From Flavobacterium sp. (lineage in GTDB: Bacteria; Bacteroidota; Bacteroidia; Flavobacteriales; Flavobacteriaceae), in NCBI GenBank assembly GCA_020048955.1, contig JAIFLT010000016.1, forward strand, positions 1 through 34,135: a stretch of 34,135 nucleotides of DNA, in the 5' to 3' direction. Positions 1 through 7,300 of this stretch are shown here, one piece after another (the stretch's first letter is position 1; every line of letters begins with the position of its first letter). Both the position numbers and the translations under genes were made by a program. The notes below the pieces were generated by a model. It was not told the DNA's origin. It saw nothing but the letters and a program-made list of their open reading frames with translations, and did no database searches.

Positions 1-850
1 AGGAAGTGTAACCTAAAATGGCTAATGCACCTGGAGCTTTTACAATTTCTTTAAAATAAACACCACTCCAATCAAACATTATTCCTTCACTCGCCATGCA
101 AAGAAAACAAATCAATCCATACCAAATTAAAGTCTTATCTTGAATTTTGAAGAATGAGGTTTTCTCTTTTTCTACTGGTTTTTGAGGTTTGACTTTTACC
201 AAATAATTATAATTAGTTGCAATTAATAGAGTTATAATTAATAAAACTATTAAGAAATGTTGAAAAGGAGATAGTTTTAAAAACAGCATTAATAATGCCA
301 ACAATACACCAGAAAATCCAGCCAAACTCCATGAACCATGAAATGATCCTATGATTGGTTTGTCAAACAATTGCTGGGTAAAAACACCTTGACTGTTCAC
401 TGCAATATTGCAAAAATTACCAAAAAAACCGAAAAGAAATAAACCTAAAGCCAATTGCCAACTTTCTGTTGGTAAACCCAATAAAGTAAGGAAAAAGGCA
501 TAAACAAAAAGTCCTAAAATGGCTATTTTTCTACTACCATATTTTGCTACAACTATTCCAGATAAAGGCATTGCTAACAATTGACCAGCAGGTAAAGGCA
601 TTGCTAACAATTGACCAGCAGGTAAAGCAAATAAAATGGTACCTAAATTGGCTTCGCTTAAATTCAAACTTAGTTTTAAATCAGGAATCCTACTTGCCCA
701 AGTTGCAAAGCAAAAACCCATTCCAAAGAAAAATAACGAAGTGGCTATTCTAATTCGAATTAGATAGGATTGTTTCGCTTTTTGGAACGATTTTTTAATC
801 TTTTTTTCAGGTAAAATTTTGCTTAAAAAAAGGTAATCAATTAATGGCAT
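1..850 (-). CDS. MFS transporter, YbjJ/FucP-like, 3' end cut by window
   Basis: The frame is open from the ATG at 848-850 to the window edge (283 codons), so the C-terminus is missing; the ORF track omits it because it has no stop. The protein has a hydrophilic start of about 30 residues and then several hydrophobic helices. The stretch ATWASRIPDLK followed by a glycine/alanine-rich helix resembles the YbjJ-type or fucose-permease-like branch of the major facilitator superfamily, probably an inner-membrane transporter of unknown substrate. A TAATTTTG -7 box lies just upstream. About residues 77-96 hold a perfect tandem duplication of ten residues (LPAGQLLAMP twice) near a predicted early helix. 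It keeps the frame but would lengthen a membrane segment, so activity is uncertain. The family assignment rests on sequence impression only. Confidence 0.8.
   Translation of the reverse strand, partial: MPLIDYLFLSKILPEKKIKKSFQKAKQSYLIRIRIATSLFFFGMGFCFATWASRIPDLKLSLNLSEANLGTILFALPAGQLLAMPLPAGQLLAMPLSGIVVAKYGSRKIAILGLFVYAFFLTLLGLPTESWQLALGLFLFGFFGNFCNIAVNSQGVFTQQLFDKPIIGSFHGSWSLAGFSGVLLALLMLFLKLSPFQHFLIVLLIITLLIATNYNYLVKVKPQKPVEKEKTSFFKIQDKTLIWYGLICFLCMASEGIMFDWSGVYFKEIVKAPGALAILGYTS
563..627. repeat. 30-bp perfect tandem duplication inside the MFS gene
   Basis: Two adjacent identical 30-bp copies (563-592 and 593-622) are followed by five more matching bases (TAAAG), so a 5-bp microhomology flanks the unit. 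The length is ten codons and the frame is kept. The identical copies suggest a recent event or an assembly artefact. Confidence 0.95.
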
Positions 851-867
851 GTGGTTTTATTAGATTT

Positions 868-901
868 CAAAATTACTTTAAATTTGTTTTTTGCCTTTCA
901 A
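868..901 (-). promoter_or_regulatory. Bacteroidota-type promoter for the MFS gene
   Basis: Read on the minus strand, TTG (899-901) is followed after 23 bp by TAATTTTG (868-875), which matches the -33 TTG / -7 TAnnTTTG pattern of flavobacterial housekeeping promoters. The start codon lies 17 bp further on. Confidence 0.55.
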
Positions 902-1000
902 TTTTTGTAACTAAATCTTCCGAATTATTTAAACTTTAAAAAATTAGCATTTCAATTAATAAATCATTTAAAAACCTACCTTTTTTTTCTGATATTGAAA

Positions 1001-1030
1001 TTGATAAATTCCTTAATTAATTTATCTTTG
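1001..1030 (+). promoter_or_regulatory. Bacteroidota-type promoter for the ABC-F gene
   Basis: TTG at 1001-1003 and TATCTTTG at 1023-1030 are separated by 19 bp, fitting the -33/-7 consensus. The expected leader is about 60 nt and contains the heptamer array at 1059-1086. Confidence 0.65.
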
Positions 1031-1058
1031 CACCTTCAAAAATTTAAGTAGATAGAAG

Positions 1059-1093
1059 CTTCCAACTTCCATCTTCTAACTTCCAACATATTA
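1059..1093. repeat. Heptamer array in the leader of the ABC-F gene
   Basis: The stretch divides into CTTCCAA, CTTCCAT, CTTCTAA, CTTCCAA and the diverged CATATTA, four near-identical 7-bp units and one degenerate unit, ending 3 bp before the start codon. It lies between the predicted promoter and the gene, so it would be transcribed. Confidence 0.75.
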
Positions 1094-1096
1094 AAA

Positions 1097-2785
1097 ATGA
1101 TTACAGTTAATGACATTGCCGTTGAATTTGGTGGAACAACTCTTTTTAGTGAAGTAACATTTGCTATTAATGAAACTGATAAAATTGCCTTAATGGGTAA
1201 AAATGGAGCAGGAAAATCTACTTTGTTAAAAATTGTTGCCGGAGCAAATAAACCTTCTCGCGGAACTATTTCAGCTCCAAGTGATGCTGTTGTTGCCTAT
1301 TTGCCTCAGCATTTATTAACGGAAGATAATTGTACGGTGATGGAAGAAACATCAAAAGCGTTTGCTGCGGTGTTGAATATGAAAAATACGGTGATGGAAG
1401 AAACATCAAAAGCGTTTGCTGCGGTGTTGAATATGAAAAAAGAAATCGACGAAATCAACGAACAATTGACCATTCGTACCGATTATGAAAGTGATGAGTA
1501 TATGAAATTGATTGAAAGAGTGTCGGAGTTGTCTGAAAAATACTATTCAATTGAAGAAGTAAACTATGAAGCCGAAGTTGAAAAAATATTAAAAGGATTA
1601 GGATTTGAAAGAGAAGATTTCAATCGTCCAACCAAAGAATTTTCTGGTGGTTGGAGAATGCGAATTGAATTAGCAAAAATCTTACTAACAAAACCAGATT
1701 TGATTTTATTAGATGAGCCAACAAACCATTTAGACATGGATAGTATTCAGTGGTTGGAGGATTTTTTAATTAATCAAGCTAAAGCTGTAATGGTAATTTC
1801 GCACGATAGAGCCTTTGTAGATAACATCACAAATAGAACTATAGAAGTAACCATGGGAAGGATTTATGACTACAAAGCCAAATATTCTCATTATTTAGAA
1901 TTACGAAAAGATAGACGTGTTCATCAGCAAAAAGCATACGATGAGCAACAGAAATACATCGCAGATAATCAGGCGTTTATTGATAGATTTCGTGGTACTT
2001 TTTCTAAAACCGATGCGGTGCAATCGCGTGTTAGAATGTTAGAAAAAATTGTTCCTATCGAAGTGGATGAAATTGATAATTCGGCTTTAAAGTTGAAATT
2101 TCCACCATCAATTCGTTCAGGTCAATATCCGGTAATTGTTAAAGACTTAGAAAAATCTTACGGAGATAAACTAATTTTTAAGGATGCTAATTTGGTTATT
2201 GAGCGTGGACAAAAAGTAGCATTTGTTGGAAAAAATGGTGAAGGAAAATCAACTATGATTAAAGCCATCATGAAAGAAATCGAAATCAATAGCGGTTCGG
2301 TTGAGGTTGGTCATAATGCTCAAATTGGATACTTTGCTCAAAATCAAGCGGCATTATTAGACGAAAACGCCACTATTTTTGAAACAATTGATAATATTGC
2401 TGTTGGTGATGTTCGTACGCAAATTAAAAATATTCTTGGAGCTTTTATGTTTCATGGCGATGATACAACCAAAAAAGTAAAAGTGCTTTCTGGTGGCGAA
2501 AAAACGCGTTTGGCAATGATTAAATTATTGTTAGAACCTGTAAATCTATTGATTTTGGATGAGCCATCAAATCACTTAGATATGAAAACCAAAGACATTA
2601 TCAAAGACGCTTTACGTGATTTTGATGGAACTTTAATACTAGTTTCTCACGATAGAGATTTCCTTGACGGATTGGCTACCAAAGTATTTGAATTTGGAAA
2701 CAAACGAGTAAAAGAACATTTTGAAGACATAAAAGGTTTCTTAGCTCACAAGAAAATGGATACTTTGAAAGAGATTGAGAAGTAG
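1097..2785 (+). CDS. ABC-F family ATP-binding cassette protein
   Basis: Soluble protein with two ATP-binding cassettes and no membrane segment, as in the ABC-F family (EttA/Uup/YkpA relatives) that acts at the ribosomal E site. Cassette 1 has Walker A GKNGAGKST near residue 35, signature FSGGWRMR and Walker B LILLDEPTNHLD. Cassette 2 has GKNGEGKST, LSGGEKTRLA and LLILDEPSNHLD. The charged linker between the cassettes (about residues 240-320) is where these proteins contact tRNA. The length is 562 residues, of which 18 come from a perfect tandem duplication (about residues 80-115). That duplication lies between Walker A and the signature, near where the arm subdomain is inserted in this family. 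Which ABC-F subfamily it belongs to, and whether it protects from antibiotics, cannot be told here. Confidence 0.93.
   Translation: MITVNDIAVEFGGTTLFSEVTFAINETDKIALMGKNGAGKSTLLKIVAGANKPSRGTISAPSDAVVAYLPQHLLTEDNCTVMEETSKAFAAVLNMKNTVMEETSKAFAAVLNMKKEIDEINEQLTIRTDYESDEYMKLIERVSELSEKYYSIEEVNYEAEVEKILKGLGFEREDFNRPTKEFSGGWRMRIELAKILLTKPDLILLDEPTNHLDMDSIQWLEDFLINQAKAVMVISHDRAFVDNITNRTIEVTMGRIYDYKAKYSHYLELRKDRRVHQQKAYDEQQKYIADNQAFIDRFRGTFSKTDAVQSRVRMLEKIVPIEVDEIDNSALKLKFPPSIRSGQYPVIVKDLEKSYGDKLIFKDANLVIERGQKVAFVGKNGEGKSTMIKAIMKEIEINSGSVEVGHNAQIGYFAQNQAALLDENATIFETIDNIAVGDVRTQIKNILGAFMFHGDDTTKKVKVLSGGEKTRLAMIKLLLEPVNLLILDEPSNHLDMKTKDIIKDALRDFDGTLILVSHDRDFLDGLATKVFEFGNKRVKEHFEDIKGFLAHKKMDTLKEIEK
1333..1440. 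repeat. 54-bp perfect tandem duplication inside the ABC-F gene
   Basis: 1333-1386 and 1387-1440 are identical. The match stops exactly at both ends, so no microhomology flanks it. Eighteen codons are duplicated in frame (TVMEETSKAFAAVLNMK twice). Confidence 0.97.
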
Positions 2786-2792
2786 ATTTTGG

Positions 2793-2827
2793 TATTAAGA
2801 TAGGAGTATTAAGTATTAAGACTATCA
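2793..2827. repeat. Heptamer array downstream of the ABC-F gene
   Basis: Seven-bp units TATTAAG, ATAGGAG, TATTAAG, TATTAAG, ACTATCA follow in phase shortly after the stop codon and before the terminator hairpin. Confidence 0.65.
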
Positions 2828-2836
2828 TTTAAATTT

Positions 2837-2871
2837 AACCCGATAAATTCTAAGAACTTATCGGGTTTTTT
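2837..2871. terminator. Bidirectional terminator between ABC-F gene and plug-vWA operon
   Basis: Inverted arms AACCCGATAA (2837-2846) and TTATCGGGTT (2858-2867) are followed by a T run on the plus strand. The reverse strand also continues into a T-rich stretch, so it can end both convergent transcripts. Confidence 0.85.
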
Positions 2872-2895
2872 AATTAACCAATTTAACCTAACTAT

Positions 2896-5286
2896 TTATT
2901 TTATTGCTTCAACTAGTCTAATAAATTCAGCTCTGTAGCCTTCTGAATCATTTACCAATCCTTCTTTAGCTAAAGCAGCAATGTCTATTGATGATTTATT
3001 AAGAACTAGTTTTGAGTCTCTTAGTTTTAATCCAAACCATGCTACAGCTACACTAAATTTAAAGTCTGGCGATGCAGTATAAAAGGCATCATGCTTGTTA
3101 GAAATAAGTGCTGTCATTTCTGTACTTTTATCACCATCAGGTTTTTTGTAACGGAATTTAATTGTTGCTAATTCGTTATTGAAATTGGTAGTGGAAGCAT
3201 CTGTTTTAGTATATTTTAAATCAGATGGTTCTTGGTATAATTCATTTTTTATACCTGTTGGAATGATTTCATATAAAGTTGTAACGGTATGACCACTTCC
3301 TAATTCACCAGCATCGATGGCATCATTTTTAAAATCTTCAGGACGCAATTTTCTGTTTTCGTAGCCAATTAATCGATAGGCTTGAACTAAATTCGGATTG
3401 AATTCAATTTGAATTTTGACATCTTTTGCTATAGCAAACATGGAACCTTTAAACTCTTTTCCAAGAAAACGATTAGCTTCTTGAATGTTATCGATATAGG
3501 CATAATTTCCGTTTCCTTTGTCGGCAAGAATTTCCATTTTGCTATCTTTATAATTTCCCATTCCGTATCCCAAACACGTTAAGAAAACACCTGATTTTCT
3601 TTTTTCTTCAATTAAAGTTTGCATATCAGTGTTCGATGATTCTCCAACATTAAAATCGCCATCTGTTGCAAGAATTACTCTGTTATTACCATTTTTAATA
3701 AAGTTTTCTTGAGCAACTTTATAAGCCAATTCAATTCCGGCACCACCAGCTGTGCTTCCACCAGCATTCAGTTTATCTAAAGAGTTTATTATGGTTTCTT
3801 TCTCACTTCCAGATGTAGAAGGCAGAACCAAACCTGCAGCACCAGCATAGACTACAATTGATATTCTATCTTCTTTGCGAAGTTGATTCACCAATATTTT
3901 TAAAGATTGTTTTAGTAATGGCAATTTGTTAGTATCACTCATTGAACCCGATACATCAATAAGAAAAACCAAATTTGAATTAGGTAAATCTTTTGTTTGA
4001 ATATCTTTTCCTTGCAAGCCAATGCGAACAATTTTATTGTTGCTGTTCCAAGGACAATCATTGTAATCTGTATTTATTGAAAATGGATGTTCATTTTGAG
4101 GTTGAGGATAATTATATTTGAAAAAATTAACCATTTCTTCAACTCTTACTGCATCTTTTGGAACTACTTGACCATTGTTTATAAAACGACGAACATTAGT
4201 ATATGAAGCATTATCAACATCAATAGAAAAAGTTGAAAGTGGTGCGGTCTTTGGACTTTCAAATTGATTACGAACATTAGTATATGAAGCATTATCAACA
4301 TCAATAGAAAAAGTTGAAAGTGGTGCGGTCTTTGGACTTTCAAATTGATTCTCGATAAAGTTTTCATATTCTTCTTGATCAACTTCAATTTTGATTGATT
4401 TTGGTTTTACTGGAGTTTTTTCTTCCTCTTCTGTATCATCATATTCTATTGTAGTTTTATTATTATATCCTTTTTTAGTGGTAACTACGATTACTCCATT
4501 AACACCTTGTTCACCATATAACGCAGCACCTTGCGCTCCTTTAATAACATTTATATTATCAACAATATTTGGAGGAAGTTGATTTAATGCTTCAGTTGAT
4601 GAAATAACATTATCAATCACAATTAATGCTTGGTTATTTCCAGTTATTGAGCGATTTCCTCTCAAAACCACTCTTGTTTCTCCGTTAACACCATTACTAA
4701 TAGCATTTACTTGTAAACCAGAAACTTTTCCGTTCAATGATTGTAAAACACTTGGGTTAGAAGCTTGGTTTAATTCTTTATTGTTAATTGTTTTTTGAGA
4801 AGAAACCACTGCATCTTTTGTTCTTTTTATTCCCATTGCTCCAATAACTACTTCTTGTAATACTGTTGATTTTTTACTTTTGTCATACATAAACTCTGAA
4901 ATTTCAGAGTTTATGGGTTTAGATTTTATGTTATTATCATCAGAATAAATTGCATTTCTTCCCGATCCTACAACCACAACTTCTTGTAACTGGCTGGATA
5001 GTTCATTTAAAACAACATTGATGGTATTTGAAGCGCCAACTGTAACGCCTTTTGTTTGGTATCCAATGTAACTAAAAACTAATATGTCACCACTTTTAGC
5101 TTTTATGGCATACTTTCCATAAGTATCTGAAGCAACTCCATTGGTAGTTCCTTTAATAACAATAGATGCGCCTGGTAGTGGACCATTCTTGTCGGTTACA
5201 GTACCAGTGATGTTTTTTTCTTGCCCAAATGTTAGGAAACATATAAGCATAGCAATGGCCGATGAAATAAGTTTTGAACTTTTCAT
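2896..5286 (-). CDS. Secreted CarboxypepD-reg / SusC-like plug / von Willebrand A (YfbK-type) fusion protein
   Basis: Exported protein of unknown function with an unusual domain string. Residues 1-22 form a signal peptide ending LTFGQ. About 24-97 form a carboxypeptidase-regulatory-like beta domain (TGTVTDKNGPLPGASI, FSYIGY). About 170-275 resemble the plug of SusC/TonB-dependent receptors (LQSLNGKVSGLQV, VVLRGNRSI, YGEQGVNGVIVVTTKKG). The C-terminal 480 residues match the YfbK-type module: N-terminal region (LSTFSIDVDNASY), a VWA domain with an intact MIDAS (DVSGS near residue 443, a later threonine and ATDGD) and a tail like DUF3520. There is no beta barrel, so it is not a transporter. An 81-bp duplication (about residues 313-366) sits in the YfbK N-terminal region. 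It is the last gene of the operon led by the ECF sigma factor, 45 bp after its small paralogue. A role as metal-dependent adhesion or scaffold protein at the periplasm or outer membrane is inference. Confidence 0.9.
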   Translation of the reverse strand: MKSSKLISSAIAMLICFLTFGQEKNITGTVTDKNGPLPGASIVIKGTTNGVASDTYGKYAIKAKSGDILVFSYIGYQTKGVTVGASNTINVVLNELSSQLQEVVVVGSGRNAIYSDDNNIKSKPINSEISEFMYDKSKKSTVLQEVVIGAMGIKRTKDAVVSSQKTINNKELNQASNPSVLQSLNGKVSGLQVNAISNGVNGETRVVLRGNRSITGNNQALIVIDNVISSTEALNQLPPNIVDNINVIKGAQGAALYGEQGVNGVIVVTTKKGYNNKTTIEYDDTEEEEKTPVKPKSIKIEVDQEEYENFIENQFESPKTAPLSTFSIDVDNASYTNVRNQFESPKTAPLSTFSIDVDNASYTNVRRFINNGQVVPKDAVRVEEMVNFFKYNYPQPQNEHPFSINTDYNDCPWNSNNKIVRIGLQGKDIQTKDLPNSNLVFLIDVSGSMSDTNKLPLLKQSLKILVNQLRKEDRISIVVYAGAAGLVLPSTSGSEKETIINSLDKLNAGGSTAGGAGIELAYKVAQENFIKNGNNRVILATDGDFNVGESSNTDMQTLIEEKRKSGVFLTCLGYGMGNYKDSKMEILADKGNGNYAYIDNIQEANRFLGKEFKGSMFAIAKDVKIQIEFNPNLVQAYRLIGYENRKLRPEDFKNDAIDAGELGSGHTVTTLYEIIPTGIKNELYQEPSDLKYTKTDASTTNFNNELATIKFRYKKPDGDKSTEMTALISNKHDAFYTASPDFKFSVAVAWFGLKLRDSKLVLNKSSIDIAALAKEGLVNDSEGYRAEFIRLVEAIK
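4189..4350. repeat. 81-bp perfect tandem duplication inside the plug-vWA gene
   Basis: 4189-4269 and 4270-4350 are identical with mismatches immediately outside, so there is no flanking microhomology. Twenty-seven codons are duplicated in frame (NQFESPKTAPLSTFSIDVDN is the first part of each copy). Confidence 0.97.
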
Positions 5287-5331
5287 AATATTAAATTTTA
5301 AGGTTAGACTATGTGTGAAGTTTTATTTTAG

Positions 5332-5727
5332 CTACGTTTTTTCAATAGCTTCTTTTGAAATTTTGATTATTTCTGTTTGATTTTTTTGTTTTCTAATGGA
5401 ACTCTCAACCGGATAAGTTTCTTGTAATAAAATGGTATTACTTATTAAAACTATATTTAATTTAGTAGTTCGCTTCTTTATTTTTACTTTTACAGAATCG
5501 TATCCGATAAAGTTAAATAGCAATGTATCACCAACCTTTGCTTTGATTGAAAATTTTCCATCAAAATCGGTGTGAGTAACTGTTTTAGTTCCTTTTATTT
5601 GAACAACTACAAATGGAAGTACTTCGTTTTTGTCAGAAACGGTTCCTATAATTGTTTTTTCTTGGCTAAAACTAAGGAAACAATAAAGCATAGTTAGGGC
5701 TAATGAAATAAGTTTGATATTTTTCAT
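5332..5727 (-). CDS. Small secreted carboxypeptidase-regulatory-like protein
   Basis: 131 residues: a signal peptide ending CFLSFSQ, then a single carboxypeptidase-regulatory-like beta domain (GTVSDKNEVLPFVVVQIKGT, FDGKFSIKAKVGDTLLFNFIGYDSV) and a short lysine-rich tail. It is a clear paralogue of the first 100 residues of the next gene: the signal peptide, EK.I.GTV.DKN and the SIKAK.GD.L.F..IGY core line up. It lacks plug and vWA domains. Spacing to its neighbours is 30 bp upstream and 45 bp downstream on the same strand, so it is the third gene of the sigma-factor operon. It may have arisen by partial duplication of the neighbour. The function is unknown, and a structural role outside the inner membrane is likely from the signal peptide. 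Confidence 0.85.
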   Translation of the reverse strand: MKNIKLISLALTMLYCFLSFSQEKTIIGTVSDKNEVLPFVVVQIKGTKTVTHTDFDGKFSIKAKVGDTLLFNFIGYDSVKVKIKKRTTKLNIVLISNTILLQETYPVESSIRKQKNQTEIIKISKEAIEKT

Positions 5728-5757
5728 GGTTTAGTTTTTTTGATATGTAAATATGGT

Positions 5758-6654
5758 TTATTCCTTTTTAGGCAAAGGTTTTCCGTCTTTTGTTGTGACA
5801 ATTACGATGCCTTTTTTCCCTTTTTCTCCATAAATTGAAATTGCTTTTTCTGGAGGTAAAATAGAAATACTTTCAATTTTTTGCTTATTCAAAGGCGCAT
5901 AAGGACTTGTCGGATTAGGACCAAATAATTCTTGTTCGGTGTAATATATTTTATTAATAATATAGAGTGGGTCAGGTAATTCTAAGATGAATTCAATGTC
6001 TTCATCATTAATATTAGATAATTTTTCTCTCGAAACTTCACCATCTATTACCACAATAGGCTCTTGTTTTTTTACTTCTTTACTCTTTTTTAAATCATCC
6101 TCCTTCTTTTTAGCCTTAACTTCTTCATACGTTACTCCACGTGATTCAAAATTGTTATTACCATACCAAGTGCCATCAGAATTGGAGGAAGCAAAGTTTT
6201 TAATATTTTCTTTTGGTTTAATTGGCTCTAAACTTGTAGCTTCTTCTGCCATTTCTGAACTTGCAACAACATTCGGTTTTGCAACTTGCTCTTTCAAAAT
6301 TTCATCCGCATTTTCTTTAATATTCGGATATTCAATTTCTGTAGAAACTATGGCATTTTGATTTTCTAATGAATCTTGAATTATTGGTTTTTCAGCTTCT
6401 TTTGTTACGATTTCATTATTGGGTGAAACAATTTCTTTTTCGGTTTTTAAAAACTGATAACCAATGGTAACTACTAATAAAATAGAAGCTGCAACTAACA
6501 ATTTCTTCCAGTTGTTATTATGTTTCTTTTCAACTTTGGTATCCAATTTGGCATCGATTCTAGACCATACTTTTTCCATCGAGGGAAAATCTTTGGTTTC
6601 AGCATTTTTAGCCGCCGATTTGATTTTGTTGAATAAATTATCTTGATTGTCCAT
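5758..6654 (-). CDS. Anti-sigma-like membrane protein with plug-like periplasmic tail
   Basis: 298 residues, starting 3 bp after the stop of the ECF sigma gene, the usual position for its anti-sigma factor. About 45 charged cytoplasmic residues (MDNQDNLFNKIK) precede one membrane helix (about 48-66, LLVAASILLVVTIGYQFL). A long low-complexity acidic/lysine periplasmic linker follows. The last 80 residues resemble the plug of SusC-type proteins: PLYIINKIYY, IESISILPPEKAISIYGEKGKKGIVIVTTK. An earlier PIVVIDGEV may be a further copy of the first strand. The same motif pattern occurs in the plug-vWA protein of this operon, so both may share a binding mode. Anti-sigma activity is inferred from position and topology; no recognised anti-sigma domain is seen. 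Confidence 0.8.
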   Translation of the reverse strand: MDNQDNLFNKIKSAAKNAETKDFPSMEKVWSRIDAKLDTKVEKKHNNNWKKLLVAASILLVVTIGYQFLKTEKEIVSPNNEIVTKEAEKPIIQDSLENQNAIVSTEIEYPNIKENADEILKEQVAKPNVVASSEMAEEATSLEPIKPKENIKNFASSNSDGTWYGNNNFESRGVTYEEVKAKKKEDDLKKSKEVKKQEPIVVIDGEVSREKLSNINDEDIEFILELPDPLYIINKIYYTEQELFGPNPTSPYAPLNKQKIESISILPPEKAISIYGEKGKKGIVIVTTKDGKPLPKKE

Positions 6655-6657
6655 GAC

Positions 6658-7194
6658 TTATTTTACTTGTTGATAATAATGATTGTTGACTAATTCTTTT
6701 AGTTTGGTTTTAGCCACATTCAATTGTGATTTTGATGTTCCTTCCGATATTTTAAGCATGCTTGCTATTTCTTTATGACCGTAACCTTCAATCACAAAGA
6801 GGTTGAAAATAGTTTTGCATCCTTCTGGAATAAAATTGAGTAAATTCAATAAATCTTCTTCTTCTAAATGGGTTTCCGGTAATGTTTCTGGTTGCAGTTG
6901 AATGCTTGCGTCTTCAATGTAAATATTAAAGTTTACGTTTCTTTTCAATTGATGCAAACATTGATTTACAGTAATTTTTCTAGCCCAAGCTTCAAAAGCG
7001 CCCAATTCTTTCAATTGATCCATTTTGGTAAAAATAGTGTAGAAAGCATCGGCCAATACTTCTTCAATCTCTTCTTCCTTTTTTAAATACCTTTTACAAG
7101 TGCAATACAACTTAGGCGACATCAGTTCGTAAACTTGTCGCTGTGCATCGCGTTGCATTTTTCGGCAGTTAATTAATATCGTTTCGTTTATCAC
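6658..7194 (-). CDS. ECF-type RNA polymerase sigma factor
   Basis: Sigma-70 family protein of the extracytoplasmic-function class with regions 2 and 4 only. Region 2 includes RDAQRQVYELMSPKLYCTCKRYL and EEVLADAFYTIFTKMDQL; region 4 near the C-terminus reads IPEGCKTIFNLFVIEGYGHKEIASMLKISEGTSKSQL, a helix-turn-helix of the usual form. I place the start at the GTG at 7192-7194 (178 residues), because family members begin only a few residues before the ETILINC helix. The ORF track uses another GTG at 7221, which adds nine residues. It heads the four-gene operon and probably autoregulates it with the anti-sigma-like protein encoded next. No clear TAnnTTTG box lies upstream, which would fit control by an alternative sigma factor. 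Confidence 0.92.
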   Translation of the reverse strand: MINETILINCRKMQRDAQRQVYELMSPKLYCTCKRYLKKEEEIEEVLADAFYTIFTKMDQLKELGAFEAWARKITVNQCLHQLKRNVNFNIYIEDASIQLQPETLPETHLEEEDLLNLLNFIPEGCKTIFNLFVIEGYGHKEIASMLKISEGTSKSQLNVAKTKLKELVNNHYYQQVK

Positions 7195-7257
7195 AATTAA
7201 GGTATTTATTATAAAGAGCACATTTTTTATAAAAAGGTTGGGAAGGTTATAAAAAAA

Positions 7258-7299
7258 GTTTTCAGTTAACGGTTTTCAGTTTTCTGAAAATTGAATTAG
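7258..7299. repeat. Heptamer array between sigma operon and DUF4304-like gene
   Basis: Seven-bp units GTTTTCA, GTTAACG, GTTTTCA, GTTTTCT, GAAAATT, GAATTAG run in phase and end next to the stop codon of the minus-strand gene at 7301. Confidence 0.65.
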
Positions 7300-7300
7300 T

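Noticed and set aside
544-753. 69-aa plus-strand ORF
   Set aside because: It is antisense to the MFS gene and owes its length to the 30-bp duplication (repeat QQVKALLTID).
4179-4388. 69-aa minus-strand ORF with an internal repeat
   Set aside because: It is another frame of the plug-vWA gene and its repeat is the 81-bp duplication.
2896-5286. TonB-dependent receptor (SusC)
   Set aside because: Only the plug is present; the C-terminal half is a vWA/YfbK module and no barrel strands are seen.
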